Positions 1-7,650 of a DNA stretch of 20,031 nucleotides are shown piece after piece. A program made the position numbers and the translations under genes. The notes under the pieces are model-generated. The model did not search any database, was not told where the DNA came from, and worked only from the letters and a program-made list of their open reading frames with translations. The stretch comes from JAYVJM01 sp043769275 (GTDB taxonomy: Bacteria > Pseudomonadota > Gammaproteobacteria > Pseudomonadales > UBA7239): contig JAYVJM010000084.1 of assembly GCA_043769275.1 (NCBI GenBank), forward strand, positions 1-20,031, in the 5' to 3' direction. Position 1 is the first letter of the stretch, and every line of letters starts with the position of its first letter.

Positions 1-55
1 AGCACAGCCGCACAGGCCATTGGTGGGCGTGTTTGTTTATCCAGGCGTATTTCAC
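1..55 (-). CDS. IS3-family transposase OrfB, N-terminal fragment (cut by window edge)
   Basis: A GTG at 53-55 overlaps the end of orfA and opens a frame encoding VKYAWINKHAHQWPVRLC before the window ends. This matches the typical opening of OrfB in this IS group (K-Y-A-W-I, then a Q/H-W-P-V motif). The DDE catalytic domain that carries out strand transfer would lie to the left and cannot be seen. The orfA/orfB overlap of a few bases in the -1 register is normal for the family. Whether the rest is intact is unknown. Confidence 0.55.
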   Translation of the reverse strand, partial: MKYAWINKHAHQWPVRLC

Positions 56-351
56 ATCGACTCCCGCGCGAAATACGCCGTGGCTTTTTTAGGATGTCGC
101 GCTCCATCTTTAGCCGCATGTTTTCGGCTCTCAGCCTAGCCAGTTCCATTTGCTCCGGGCTGACTGGCACCTGCACCCTGCAACTGGTTCTTGGCGTGTA
201 GGCGCACCCAGATGTCCAATGTCTGCTTGGGTATGTCCAATATCTTGGCTGTATCAGTCAGCGGCTGACCACCTTTGACCACCCGAACCGCTTCAAGTTT
301 GAATTCAAGGGTATATTTGCCACGCGCTTGCTTTTGTTTTCTGTCGTTCAC
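52..351 (-). pseudogene. IS3-family transposase OrfA, frameshifted
   Basis: OrfA is the helix-turn-helix protein of IS3 elements and is normally about 100 residues. An ATG at 351 opens a frame reading MNDRKQKQARGKYTLEF, then an HTH region containing AKILDIPKQTLDIWVR; it stops early at 136-138. The leucine-zipper-like continuation (EQMELARLRAENMRLKMERD) is intact in another frame, so a frameshift lies near 155-165. A second change is needed at the A6G run (84-90) to recover the usual KATAYFARESM tail, which ends at TGA 52-54. The A6G run resembles the programmed slippage site of this family. However, the frame there does not fit normal orfA/orfB slippage, so I read it as a lost base. Confidence in the family is high, and in the exact lesions moderate. 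Confidence 0.75.
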
Positions 352-395
352 AATGTCTCTCCAACTGCTGAATCTTAACTCCAGCTATGGAGTAC

Positions 396-415
396 GTTTT
401 TCGGGGGCAAGGTCA
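396..415 (-). repeat. IS3-family terminal inverted repeat (one copy in window)
   Basis: Read on the minus strand from 415, the element begins TGACCTTGCCCCCGAAAAAC. It has the TGA start and C-rich then A-rich order common to IS51-type IS3 elements. The outer boundary is set by the place where MoaC-like coding sequence stops. The matching right-end repeat and the target duplication lie outside the window, so the boundary is inferred to within a few bases. Confidence 0.65.
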
Positions 416-826
416 TTGCATAGATTTATCTAAGGCTTTGCACATGTCATAAATAGTTAAAGCGGCAATACTCGCAGCAGTAAATGCTTCCATCTCGACA
501 CCGGTTTTGCCGCTCAATTTACAGCGGGTTTGGATGTGTAACCGCGATTGCTCGGCTTCTGGCGTAAAATCTACTGTCACGGCAGTCAGTTGCAGCGGAT
601 GACACAGCGGAATCAAATCGCTGCATTTTTTGGCCGCCTGAATACCAGCGATACGCGCGCAAGCCAATACATCACCTTTAGGTAGATCACCTGCCAAAAT
701 GGAGGATAACGTATCCGAGCGCATGTTTACCCACGCCTCGGCGGTCGCTTCTCATTGACTTGCGGCTTTGTCGGTGATGTCGACCATCCGCGCTTCGCTG
801 CGCACGTTTAAATGAGTGAGGTTCAT
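413..826 (-). pseudogene. moaC: moaC, cyclic pyranopterin monophosphate synthase, broken by a nonsense codon and an IS
   Basis: MoaC converts the 3',8-cyclo-GTP product of MoaA into cyclic pyranopterin monophosphate in molybdenum cofactor synthesis; E. coli MoaC has 161 residues. The frame starts at ATG 826 with MNLTHLNVRSEARMVDITDK. It meets TGA at 752-754, then continues in the same frame (EATAEAWVNMRSDTL) through LIPLCHPL and GKTGVEMEAFTAASIA to YDMCKALDKSMQ. The TGA sits where family members usually carry arginine, consistent with CGA changed to TGA. The frame then ends at 413-415, where TGA is the first triplet of the IS end, so about 25 C-terminal residues are lost. The conserved histidine, glutamates, aspartate and lysine of the active site are still encoded. 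An internal restart at ATG 724 could give 103 residues but would lack the N-terminal part. Other genes here use TGA as an ordinary stop, so readthrough is unlikely. Confidence 0.85.
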
Positions 827-898
827 AAGCAACTTCAACGTGCGCAGGTGACGATGATAAGCCCTAGCGGGGCGGTTTGTTCCGGAAGGTGAGGGTAC

Positions 899-919
899 AA
901 AAAGCCTAGAGAGCTTTTT
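899..919 (-). terminator. Possible factor-independent terminator after etfA
   Basis: On the minus strand the bases AAAAAGC, a 7-base loop and GCTTTTT form a 7-bp stem overlapping the etfA stop codon. The 3' arm supplies the run of T. Only two of the pairs are G-C, so the hairpin is weak; it is nearly symmetric and could act in either direction. It would separate etfBA from the decayed moaC. Confidence 0.35.
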
Positions 920-1835
920 CCAGTTCAGGCAGTGCCACAAATAAGTCAGCAACAAGGCCGTAATCAGCGACTTGAAAAATAGGCGCATCACCATCTTTGT
1001 TGATAGCAACAATCACTTTTGAATCTTTCATGCCAGCCAAGTGTTGGATGGCACCAGAAATGCCGACAGCAACGTACAAGTCCGGTGCAACAATTTTCCC
1101 TGTTTGCCCAACTTGCATGTCATTAGGGGCAAAGCCAGCGTCGACAGCGGCACGCGAAGCGCCAACGGCAGCCCCCAATTTATCCGCTATTTTTTCCAGC
1201 ATATGGAAATTATCGGCACTTGCCATTCCCCTGCCACCAGAAATCACAATTTTGGCTGATGTCAGTTCTGGGCGTTCACTTTTAGCAATTTCTTCAGACA
1301 CAAAAACGGATGTTCCCGCATCACAGACATCGCTAATAGCTTCTACGCTGGCGGTGCCACCTTCGGCGGCCACGGCATCAAAACCCGTGGTGCGCACAGT
1401 AATCACCTTGATAGCATCTAGCGATTGCACAGTAGCAATCACATTTCCAGCATACACGGGGCGCGTGAATGTATCAGGGCTAACTACATGCGTGATTTCA
1501 GAAATTTGTGCAACATCCAGTAATGCGGCCACGCGCGGCAGCAAGTTTTTACCTGATGTGGTGGCTGCCGCAAAAATGTGGCTGTAGCTTTTGCCTATTT
1601 TTGCTACCAGCAACGCCACGTTTTCAGCCAATTGATGCGCATAAGCGGCGTTGTCTGCCACTAATACCTTGGAAACGCCTGCTGCCTTGGCAGCCGCTGA
1701 CGCAACAGATGCGCATCCGCTGCCTGCAACCAAAACATGAATATCTCCACCAATGGCGACCGCTGCGGCCACGGCGTTCAGCGTGGATATTTTAAGGCTG
1801 CTATTGTCGTGTTCAGCAATAACGAGAGTCGTCAT
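906..1835 (-). CDS. etfA: Electron transfer flavoprotein, alpha subunit
   Basis: EtfA with EtfB forms the soluble FAD-containing heterodimer that takes electrons from acyl-CoA and other flavin dehydrogenases and passes them to ETF:ubiquinone oxidoreductase. The 309-residue length is normal. The N-terminal domain starts MTTLVIAEHDN. The C-terminal FAD-binding domain shows SGGRG (199-203), GASRAAVDAG (225-234), QVGQTGK (241-247) and the ETF-alpha signature LYVAVGISGAIQHLAG (253-268). The start follows the etfB stop by one base, so the two are co-transcribed and probably translationally coupled. The gene looks intact. No acyl-CoA dehydrogenase or etfD lies nearby, so its electron donors are encoded elsewhere. 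Confidence 0.97.
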   Translation of the reverse strand: MTTLVIAEHDNSSLKISTLNAVAAAVAIGGDIHVLVAGSGCASVASAAAKAAGVSKVLVADNAAYAHQLAENVALLVAKIGKSYSHIFAAATTSGKNLLPRVAALLDVAQISEITHVVSPDTFTRPVYAGNVIATVQSLDAIKVITVRTTGFDAVAAEGGTASVEAISDVCDAGTSVFVSEEIAKSERPELTSAKIVISGGRGMASADNFHMLEKIADKLGAAVGASRAAVDAGFAPNDMQVGQTGKIVAPDLYVAVGISGAIQHLAGMKDSKVIVAINKDGDAPIFQVADYGLVADLFVALPELEKAL

Positions 1836-1836
1836 C

Positions 1837-2586
1837 TCAAATCACCTTCGCTTCATTTCGTAGTTTGTCGACCAACGTTGCGACATCAGGCACTCTAATG
1901 CCCGCTTTTCGCTCAGGCGGTGGCGCAACTTTGATGAGTTTAATGTGTTGGCGGATATCCACACCCAAGGATTCTGGGGTGATGATATCTAATTGTTTTT
2001 TCTTGGCTTTCATGATGTTAGGGAGCGAGGCGTAGCGCGGCTCATTGAGGCGCAGGTCGGTAGTGATGACCGCAGGCAAGGTCAGCAGCAATGTTTGTGC
2101 GCCACCATCTACCTCGCGAGTGACAGAAATTTTATCGCCTTCAATTTTCACTTTTGATGCAAAGGTGCCTTGCGGCATACCGGCAAGAGCGGCCAGCATT
2201 TGTCCTGTTTGGTTGTTGTCGCCGTCAATGGATTGTTTTCCAAGAATAACCAAACTTGGATTTTCCTGATCAACAATCGCCTTTAAGCATTTAGCGACAG
2301 CTAAAGGCTGCACTTCGGCATCGGTTTCAACCAAAATTCCACGGTCAGCACCCAGTGCTAGGGCTGTGCGAATTTGCTCTTGCGAATTTTTGTCTCCGAT
2401 AGAGACAACAACAATTTCAGTGGCGATGCCGGCATCTTTCAGACGCACAGCTTCTTCCACGGCGATTTCACAAAAAGGATTGACTGCCATTTTTACGTTG
2501 GCCAAATCAATGCCGGTACCGTCCGCCTTAGGGCGAACCTTTACGTTCGCGTCAACGACACGTTTAACTGCAACTAGAATCTTCAT
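1837..2586 (-). CDS. etfB: Electron transfer flavoprotein, beta subunit
   Basis: EtfB binds AMP and carries the recognition loop that docks onto partner dehydrogenases. The 249 residues start MKILVAVKRVVDANVKV, as in the family. The loop region RLNEPRYASLPNIMKAKKK is at about 179-197 and includes the leucine and lysine-rich stretch typical of group I (housekeeping) ETFs rather than the bifurcating or nitrogen-fixation types. A GAGGAG sequence sits a few bases upstream of ATG 2586 as a strong ribosome binding site. The gene leads an etfB-etfA pair. It lies about 225 bp downstream of mreB, so it probably has its own promoter, but I could not find a convincing one. Confidence 0.97.
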   Translation of the reverse strand: MKILVAVKRVVDANVKVRPKADGTGIDLANVKMAVNPFCEIAVEEAVRLKDAGIATEIVVVSIGDKNSQEQIRTALALGADRGILVETDAEVQPLAVAKCLKAIVDQENPSLVILGKQSIDGDNNQTGQMLAALAGMPQGTFASKVKIEGDKISVTREVDGGAQTLLLTLPAVITTDLRLNEPRYASLPNIMKAKKKQLDIITPESLGVDIRQHIKLIKVAPPPERKAGIRVPDVATLVDKLRNEAKVI

Positions 2587-2811
2587 GGACTCCTCGTTCG
2601 TAAAGTGATGATGAAGGAGTGGCGATCAAGAAAGCACAGAGAAAACTCAGCCCCGTGTCGCCCGTTTATTTTGGCCGTTTTTAAGGTGGGCGTATGTTGA
2701 CCGCTGAAGTGTGCAAAATCAACTATCAACGGTGTCTTGTTAGACCAAAATGGGAAGCAGGCTCAGTCCTGAAGCATACAAGTGATTGACTCGATGACGC
2801 CTGTTTATTGG
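2587..2811. other. Intergenic region between mreB and etfB, no gene seen
   Basis: This 225-bp gap lies between two minus-strand genes. No reading frame in it resembles MreC or any other protein, and there is no strong terminator hairpin. A possible -35-like TTGATA near 2720 on the minus strand lacks a good -10 partner. The gap presumably holds the mreB transcript end and the etfBA promoter; the strong ribosome site of etfB is at its left end. Confidence 0.5.
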
Positions 2812-3846
2812 CTAGCTGGACAGTAAATCAAGATGCAATCTGTCCATCATTTCTAGTGCTTTTCCGCCACCTTTGGCTACGCAGCTCAGTGGGTCTTCGG
2901 CAATAATTACAGGTAGGCCGGTTTCTTCCATCAACAACCGGTCGATGTCGCGCAGCAGAGCGCCGCCGCCGGTTAGTACAATGCCGTTTTCGGCGATGTC
3001 AGAAGCCAGTTCTGGCGGTGATTGTTCTAACGCGCTCTTAACTGCCTGCACGATGCCCGTTAACGTTTCTTGGAGTGCCTCCAAAATTTCATCGCTGTTG
3101 AGTGTGAAAGAGCGCGGCACGCCCTCGGCCAAATTACGTCCTCGAACATCAATTTCGCGCAGTTCGCGGCCGCCAAATGCACAGCCCACTTCTTTCTTGA
3201 TACGTTCAGCCGTGGCCTCACCAATAATGCTGCCGTAGTTGCGGCGTACATAGTTGATGATTGCTTCATCGAAACGGTCGCCGCCAATGCGCACCGAGTC
3301 TGAATACACCACGCCATTGAGTGAAATAATGGCAAGCTCCGTTGTGCCGCCGCCAATATCTACGACCATGGAGCCGTTGGCTTCTTCTACATTCAGCCCA
3401 GCACCGATAGCCGCTGCCATAGGCTCGTCAATTAGGCGTACGTCACGCGCACCGGCACCCAGTGCAGACTCACGGATGGCGCGCTTTTCTACCTCTGTCG
3501 CTTTGCAGGGTACGCCGATCAATACACGCGGGCTAGGGCGCATCCAGCTGTTCTCGTGGACTTTATTGATAAAGTGCTGAAGCATTTTTTCGGTGACTTG
3601 GAAGTCGGCGATGACCCCGTCTTTCAGTGGACGAATAGCCGTAATGTTGCCTGGCGTTCGACCGAGCATGCGCTTAGCCTCTATGCCAACCGCTTCCACA
3701 ATTTTTTGACCATTGTGATGGCGGATAGCGACGACCGACGGCTCATCCAGTACGATGCCGCGACCTCGCACATAGATGATGGTGTTAGCTGTGCCGAGGT
3801 CTATCGACAAGTCGCTGGAGAACGCTCCCCTGATTTTTTTGAACAT
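2812..3846 (-). CDS. mreB: Rod shape-determining protein MreB
   Basis: MreB is the bacterial actin homologue that forms membrane-bound filaments guiding the lateral-wall elongation machinery. From ATG 3846 the product is 344 residues starting MFKKIRGAFSSDLSIDLG, close to the usual 345-347. Nucleotide-binding motifs are visible: IDLGTANT (phosphate 1), DIGGGTTELAII (phosphate 2) and LTGGGALLRDID (adenosine). The C-terminus ends DLLSS. An in-frame ATG at 3879 would add 11 residues, but relatives start at MFKK and an AGG lies upstream of 3846. The gene diverges from gatC, as in pseudomonads. Unusually, it is followed by etfB and not by mreC and mreD. Confidence 0.96.
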   Translation of the reverse strand: MFKKIRGAFSSDLSIDLGTANTIIYVRGRGIVLDEPSVVAIRHHNGQKIVEAVGIEAKRMLGRTPGNITAIRPLKDGVIADFQVTEKMLQHFINKVHENSWMRPSPRVLIGVPCKATEVEKRAIRESALGAGARDVRLIDEPMAAAIGAGLNVEEANGSMVVDIGGGTTELAIISLNGVVYSDSVRIGGDRFDEAIINYVRRNYGSIIGEATAERIKKEVGCAFGGRELREIDVRGRNLAEGVPRSFTLNSDEILEALQETLTGIVQAVKSALEQSPPELASDIAENGIVLTGGGALLRDIDRLLMEETGLPVIIAEDPLSCVAKGGGKALEMMDRLHLDLLSS

Positions 3847-4032
3847 GGTGTCTACCTGGTTGACAGATTGCGATTCCATAGCGGAAGCAGGATTTCAAGG
3901 CGCGAAACTCTACCAATCACTCGCTGTTTGAGCAAGGGAAGTATGGACTAATCGCGGATTTATTGTGAGAGTTGTGGTAGTTTGCGGCATTTTTTCATAC
4001 ATCCCCTTGGCTACCCATTTTTGGAGCAGTTT

Positions 4033-4320
4033 ATGTCCATAGAGTACAGCGGCGTTGCGCAACTAGCACGCCTTGCTCGCATTGCACTTGATGAGTCGAC
4101 TTTGATGCGTACCACACAGAGCTTAGGCGATGTGTTGGCTTTGATCGATCAGTTGCAGGCAGTGGACACCGTTGGCATCTCCCCTATGGCGCATCCGCTG
4201 GACGCAGTGCAGCGTTTACGCGCGGATGTGGTTACTGAGATCAATCATCGCGAAGCACTGCAAGCAATCGCGCCAGCGGTGCAGGACGGGCTGTTTTTGG
4301 TACCGCGTGTTATTGAATGA
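4033..4320 (+). CDS. gatC: Aspartyl/glutamyl-tRNA amidotransferase subunit C
   Basis: GatC is the small scaffold that wraps around GatA and GatB and stabilises the amidotransferase, which converts mischarged Glu-tRNA(Gln) and/or Asp-tRNA(Asn). From ATG 4033 the product has 95 residues, the normal length. It contains VAQLARLARIALDES and a C-terminal RADVVTEINHREALQAIAP stretch ending in the usual DGLFLVPRVIE. GGAG at 4023-4026 is a suitably spaced ribosome site; an upstream in-frame ATG at 3982 would add 17 unconserved residues and lacks one. It is the first gene of gatCAB and ends 25 bp before gatA. Confidence 0.95.
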   Translation: MSIEYSGVAQLARLARIALDESTLMRTTQSLGDVLALIDQLQAVDTVGISPMAHPLDAVQRLRADVVTEINHREALQAIAPAVQDGLFLVPRVIE

Positions 4321-4345
4321 AAGGTTTATTGAGCAAGAGACAGTT

Positions 4346-5806
4346 ATGCACAATTTGACATTGGCGCAAACCGCGCAATCACTGGCTCGCGGCGATTTTT
4401 CCAGTCGTGAGGTCACGCAGTTTTATCTGGATCGCATTGCGTGCTTAGATAAACATTACAACGCATTTATCACCGTCACCGCTGATTTGGCTTTGGCGGA
4501 GGCTGATGCGGCTGACCTGTGTCGTGTGCAAGGCAAGGCTGGTGCACTCAACGGCGTACCCATCGCCCACAAAGACATTTTTTGTACGAAGGGCGTGCGC
4601 ACCAGTTGCGGCTCACGCATGTTGGATAATTTCATTTCGCCTTATGACGCAACCGTCGTTAGCAATTACCGATCTGCCGGTTTGGTGATGTTGGGTAAAA
4701 CCAATATGGATGAATTCGCCATGGGCTCATCCAACGAAACCAGTTGGTATGGCGCAGTGAAAAATCCATGGGACACGAATTGCGTGCCTGGTGGCTCGTC
4801 GGGCGGCAGTGCCGTTTGTGTGGCCGCTCGGCTGGCGTTGGGTGCCACCGCCACCGACACGGGCGGCTCTATTCGTCAACCGGCAGCCTTGTGTGGCATC
4901 ACCGGTTTGAAGCCGACTTACGGGCGCGTATCGCGCTGGGGCATGATCGCGTTTGCTTCCAGTCTTGATCAAGCAGGGGCGATGGCGCGTACGGCCGAAG
5001 ATGTGGCGCTGTTGCTGGGGGCGATGGCGGGGTTTGATGCCAAAGATTCCACCTGCCTAGACAAGCTGGTACCGGATTACACGGCAGAGTTAAACAAAGA
5101 TATTTGCGGCCTGAAAATTGGCGTGCCGCGTGAATATTTTGGTGAGGGCTTGAATCCACAAACCGCAAAACAAGTGCAAAACGCGCTGGCTGAACTAGAA
5201 AAACTGGGCGCAGTTCTGGTCGATATTTCTCTGCCACATACCCATCTGGCCGTGCCTGCGTATTACGTGATTGCGCCCGCAGAATGTTCTGCGAATTTGT
5301 CGCGCTTTGATGGCGTGCTTTACGGCTATCGCTGCGAAAAACCACAAGATTTAAATGATCTGTACTGCCGCTCGCGCGCTGAAGGTTTTGGCGAAGAAGT
5401 TAAGCGTCGTATTTTGGTGGGCACACATGTGTTGTCTACTGGTTTTTACGATGCCTACTACCGCAAGGCGCAGCAAGTACGCCGTTTAATTCAGCAAGAC
5501 TTTGTCGAAGCCCTCAAGCAGGTTGATATCGTCATGGGGCCAACATCGCCTTCGCCTGCGTTTGCTTTTGGCGAAAAAACAGCGGATCCAGTCGCTATGT
5601 ATCTCGAAGATATTTATACCATCGCCGTGAATTTGGCAGGCTTACCTGGGATGTCATTGCCGTGCGGATTTGTAGACAAAAAGCCGGTTGGTTTGCAAAT
5701 TATTGGCAATTATTTTGATGAAGCACGCATGTTGAATGTGGCGCACAGCTATCAGCAAGTTAGTGACTGGCATCAACAGTGCGCACCCATTGCAGAAGGA
5801 GCGTGA
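4346..5806 (+). CDS. gatA: Aspartyl/glutamyl-tRNA amidotransferase subunit A (glutaminase)
   Basis: GatA is an amidase-signature enzyme that hydrolyses glutamine and sends the ammonia to GatB. The 486-residue length matches the family. The Ser-cisSer-Lys triad is visible: Lys76 (PIAHKDIF), Ser151 (PGGSSGGSA) and Ser175 (TDTGGSIRQPAA), with the same spacing as in characterised GatA proteins. The substrate region DQAGAMARTAEDVALLL follows. ATG 4346 was chosen because the frame continues upstream only by overlapping gatC, and homologues start at this point. gatB begins two bases after the stop. Confidence 0.97.
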   Translation: MHNLTLAQTAQSLARGDFSSREVTQFYLDRIACLDKHYNAFITVTADLALAEADAADLCRVQGKAGALNGVPIAHKDIFCTKGVRTSCGSRMLDNFISPYDATVVSNYRSAGLVMLGKTNMDEFAMGSSNETSWYGAVKNPWDTNCVPGGSSGGSAVCVAARLALGATATDTGGSIRQPAALCGITGLKPTYGRVSRWGMIAFASSLDQAGAMARTAEDVALLLGAMAGFDAKDSTCLDKLVPDYTAELNKDICGLKIGVPREYFGEGLNPQTAKQVQNALAELEKLGAVLVDISLPHTHLAVPAYYVIAPAECSANLSRFDGVLYGYRCEKPQDLNDLYCRSRAEGFGEEVKRRILVGTHVLSTGFYDAYYRKAQQVRRLIQQDFVEALKQVDIVMGPTSPSPAFAFGEKTADPVAMYLEDIYTIAVNLAGLPGMSLPCGFVDKKPVGLQIIGNYFDEARMLNVAHSYQQVSDWHQQCAPIAEGA

Positions 5807-5807
5807 A

Positions 5808-7253
5808 ATGAGCTGGGAAACCGTCATTGGCCTCGAAGTTCATGTGCAGTTAGCCACAAAAACGAAAATTTTTTCCGGCAGTTCTACTGCCTTTGGTGCG
5901 GAACCTAATACACAGGCCTGCGCAATTGATTTGGCGTTACCAGGTACATTGCCGGTACTTAATGCTGAAGCTGTGCGCTTGGCGCTGATGTTTGGTTTGG
6001 CAATAGACGCTGAAATTCCCAAGCGTTCAGTGTTTGATCGTAAGAATTATTTTTACCCTGATTTGCCAAAAGGTTACCAAACAACGCAACTGGCGGAGCC
6101 GATAGTCGGCGCAGGTTTTATTGATATAGATTTAGTGAATGGTGAAACAAAGCGCGTGCGAATCCATCACGCGCATTTAGAAGAAGATGCAGGTAAGTCG
6201 TTGCATCAAGATTTTGCCGGCATGAGTGGCATTGATTTAAACCGTGCTGGCACGCCTTTGATTGAAATCGTCACAGAGCCTGATATGCGCAGTGCGGAAG
6301 AGGCTGTTGCGTTCGCCAAAAAACTGCACGCGATTGTTACTGCCCTAGGCATTAGTGGCGGTGAAATGGCGCAGGGTTCTATGCGATTTGATGTCAATAT
6401 TTCCGTGCGCAAAAAAGGCAATGAAAAACTAGGCACACGCACAGAAACCAAAAATTTGAATTCGTTTCGTTTTATGGAAGAAGCCATTGCGTTGGAAGTT
6501 GCACGTCAGATCGACGTAATTGAAGATGGTGGCAAAATCACTCAGGAAACACGTCTCTACAATGGCGACACAAAAACCGCACGCGCTATGCGCAGCAAAG
6601 AAGAAGCTAACGATTATCGCTATTTCCCCTGCCCTGATTTATTGCCGGTAGTCATTAGCGATGACTTTCTTGCGCAATTGCGCGCAACCTTGCCTGAGTT
6701 GCCGCAGGTAAAACAACAACGTTTTATTCAGCAGTACGGGTTGTCGCCTTACGATGCGAGCGCGCTATGCGTAAGCCCTACATTATCAGATTATTACGAG
6801 CAAGTTGTTGAAACATGCAGTGACGCGAAACTCGCGGCCAACTGGGTGATGGGGGATTTAAGCGCCTGGTTAAATGGTAATGATTTGGGAATTGCGCAAA
6901 GCCCTGTTAGTAGCAAACAATTAGGCGATCTAATTGTGCTCATTAAAGACGGCACTATTTCTGGAAAAATCGCCAAAATAGTGTTTGGCATAGCGTGTAA
7001 TGAAAGCAGCACTATTGATGAAATCATTGAACGCGATGGCTTAAAGCAGGTATCAGATAGCGGCACCATAGAAAAAATTGTTAACGATATTGTTGCAAAC
7101 AACCCGCAGCAGGTTGAAAACTACCGCAGTGCAACTGAAGACAAACGCCCCAAAATGTTAGGTTTTTTTGTGGGTCAAATTATGAAAGCGTCACAAGGCA
7201 AAGCCAATCCACAACAGGTCAATGAAATTTTATTGAAAAAATTAGCGGGCTGA
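5808..7253 (+). CDS. gatB: Aspartyl/glutamyl-tRNA amidotransferase subunit B
   Basis: GatB binds the mischarged tRNA, activates the misacylated Glu or Asp with ATP and amidates it. The product has 481 residues. It opens MSWETVIGLEVHVQL and has the signatures IHHAHLEEDAGKS and DLNRAGTPLIEIVTEPDM in the catalytic cradle. A helical domain (NWVMGDLSAWLN) and the C-terminal YqeY-like tail (SGKIAKIVF) follow. AAGGAG at 5795-5800, inside the end of gatA, serves as the ribosome site, so gatA and gatB are translationally linked. The gene is intact. Its presence with gatA and gatC means the cell makes Gln-tRNA and/or Asn-tRNA by the indirect route. Confidence 0.97.
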   Translation: MSWETVIGLEVHVQLATKTKIFSGSSTAFGAEPNTQACAIDLALPGTLPVLNAEAVRLALMFGLAIDAEIPKRSVFDRKNYFYPDLPKGYQTTQLAEPIVGAGFIDIDLVNGETKRVRIHHAHLEEDAGKSLHQDFAGMSGIDLNRAGTPLIEIVTEPDMRSAEEAVAFAKKLHAIVTALGISGGEMAQGSMRFDVNISVRKKGNEKLGTRTETKNLNSFRFMEEAIALEVARQIDVIEDGGKITQETRLYNGDTKTARAMRSKEEANDYRYFPCPDLLPVVISDDFLAQLRATLPELPQVKQQRFIQQYGLSPYDASALCVSPTLSDYYEQVVETCSDAKLAANWVMGDLSAWLNGNDLGIAQSPVSSKQLGDLIVLIKDGTISGKIAKIVFGIACNESSTIDEIIERDGLKQVSDSGTIEKIVNDIVANNPQQVENYRSATEDKRPKMLGFFVGQIMKASQGKANPQQVNEILLKKLAG

Positions 7254-7257
7254 ATAA

Positions 7258-7563
7258 ATGACCGAAGAAGTAAAAAGTGAACGCAAAGATAAAAAAATTG
7301 TTGAAGGTGAGGTATTTGATGATGATCGCATACGCGGTTTTCTCAATGTATTGCCGCCGGTTGGATGTGATCCTGACTATCATGCGCTGGAGATTGCTTA
7401 TCGCGGCATGAGAGCGGAGGATTTTGCGCGCTTCGTGACGTTTTTTTTGGAAGCTGGTCGCAATATTGATGCTAAAAATCCACAAGATAAAACCTTATTG
7501 CAAGTGCTGTCGAAGTATCGGCTGGCTGCGGAGTATGCGGCGTGTTTGTCGGCTATTCATTGA
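7258..7563 (+). CDS. Small conserved protein resembling the PA4642 type, function unknown
   Basis: This 101-residue soluble acidic protein begins MTEEVKSERKDKKIVEGEVF and has a conserved-looking core with HALEIAYRGMRAEDFARFV followed by FFLEAGRNIDAKNPQDKTLL. The second part resembles a single ankyrin-like helix-turn-helix unit. The layout matches small pseudomonad proteins I recall as the PA4642 family, for which I know no established function. It starts four bases after the gatB stop, so it is probably read from the gatCAB transcript. No clear ribosome site precedes it, suggesting coupling to gatB. No signal peptide or membrane segment is seen. Confidence 0.75.
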   Translation: MTEEVKSERKDKKIVEGEVFDDDRIRGFLNVLPPVGCDPDYHALEIAYRGMRAEDFARFVTFFLEAGRNIDAKNPQDKTLLQVLSKYRLAAEYAACLSAIH

Positions 7564-7567
7564 CCAA

Positions 7568-7595
7568 TTGCGACAAGCACGCAGATATCAATAAT
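7568..7595 (+). promoter_or_regulatory. Possible sigma-70 promoter for the methyltransferase gene
   Basis: TTGCGA (7568-7573) and AATAAT (7590-7595) are spaced by 16 bp, with four and five matches to the -35 and -10 consensus. They lie in the 87-bp gap before the methyltransferase start at 7651. The pair was found by eye and is not proven. Confidence 0.3.
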
Positions 7596-7650
7596 TCATG
7601 CGTGAAAACGTGATGGTTTTTTGGGCTGCAAGCGCGCTTTGTGTTGCCTC

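Larger units (their letters stand above)
1..415 (-). mobile_element. IS3-family insertion sequence, one end (partial, decayed)
   Basis: The minus strand carries a terminal sequence ending at 415, an orfA-like frame starting at 351 and the first codons of an orfB-like frame at 55. This is the usual order of an IS3-family element of the IS51-like type. The rest of orfB and the other terminus lie beyond the left edge. The coding part is not intact: orfA changes frame twice, so this copy is probably inactive. It has inserted into moaC, whose reading frame stops at the first three bases of the element. The family call rests on recognisable OrfA and OrfB protein segments; the exact IS name cannot be given from the sequence alone. 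Confidence 0.8.

Noticed and set aside
752..754. Possible recoded TGA (selenocysteine or other) inside moaC
   Set aside because: The residue expected at this position is arginine, no SECIS-like hairpin is evident just after it, several neighbouring genes end in TGA, and the gene is truncated anyway. A nonsense mutation is simpler.
997..1587. 196-residue plus-strand open frame opposite etfA
   Set aside because: It lies wholly antisense to a well-supported etfA, has no recognisable domain and looks like the codon-bias shadow of that gene.
4899..5345. 148-residue minus-strand open frame opposite gatA
   Set aside because: The composition is that of a reverse-frame shadow, and gatA is intact across the whole stretch.
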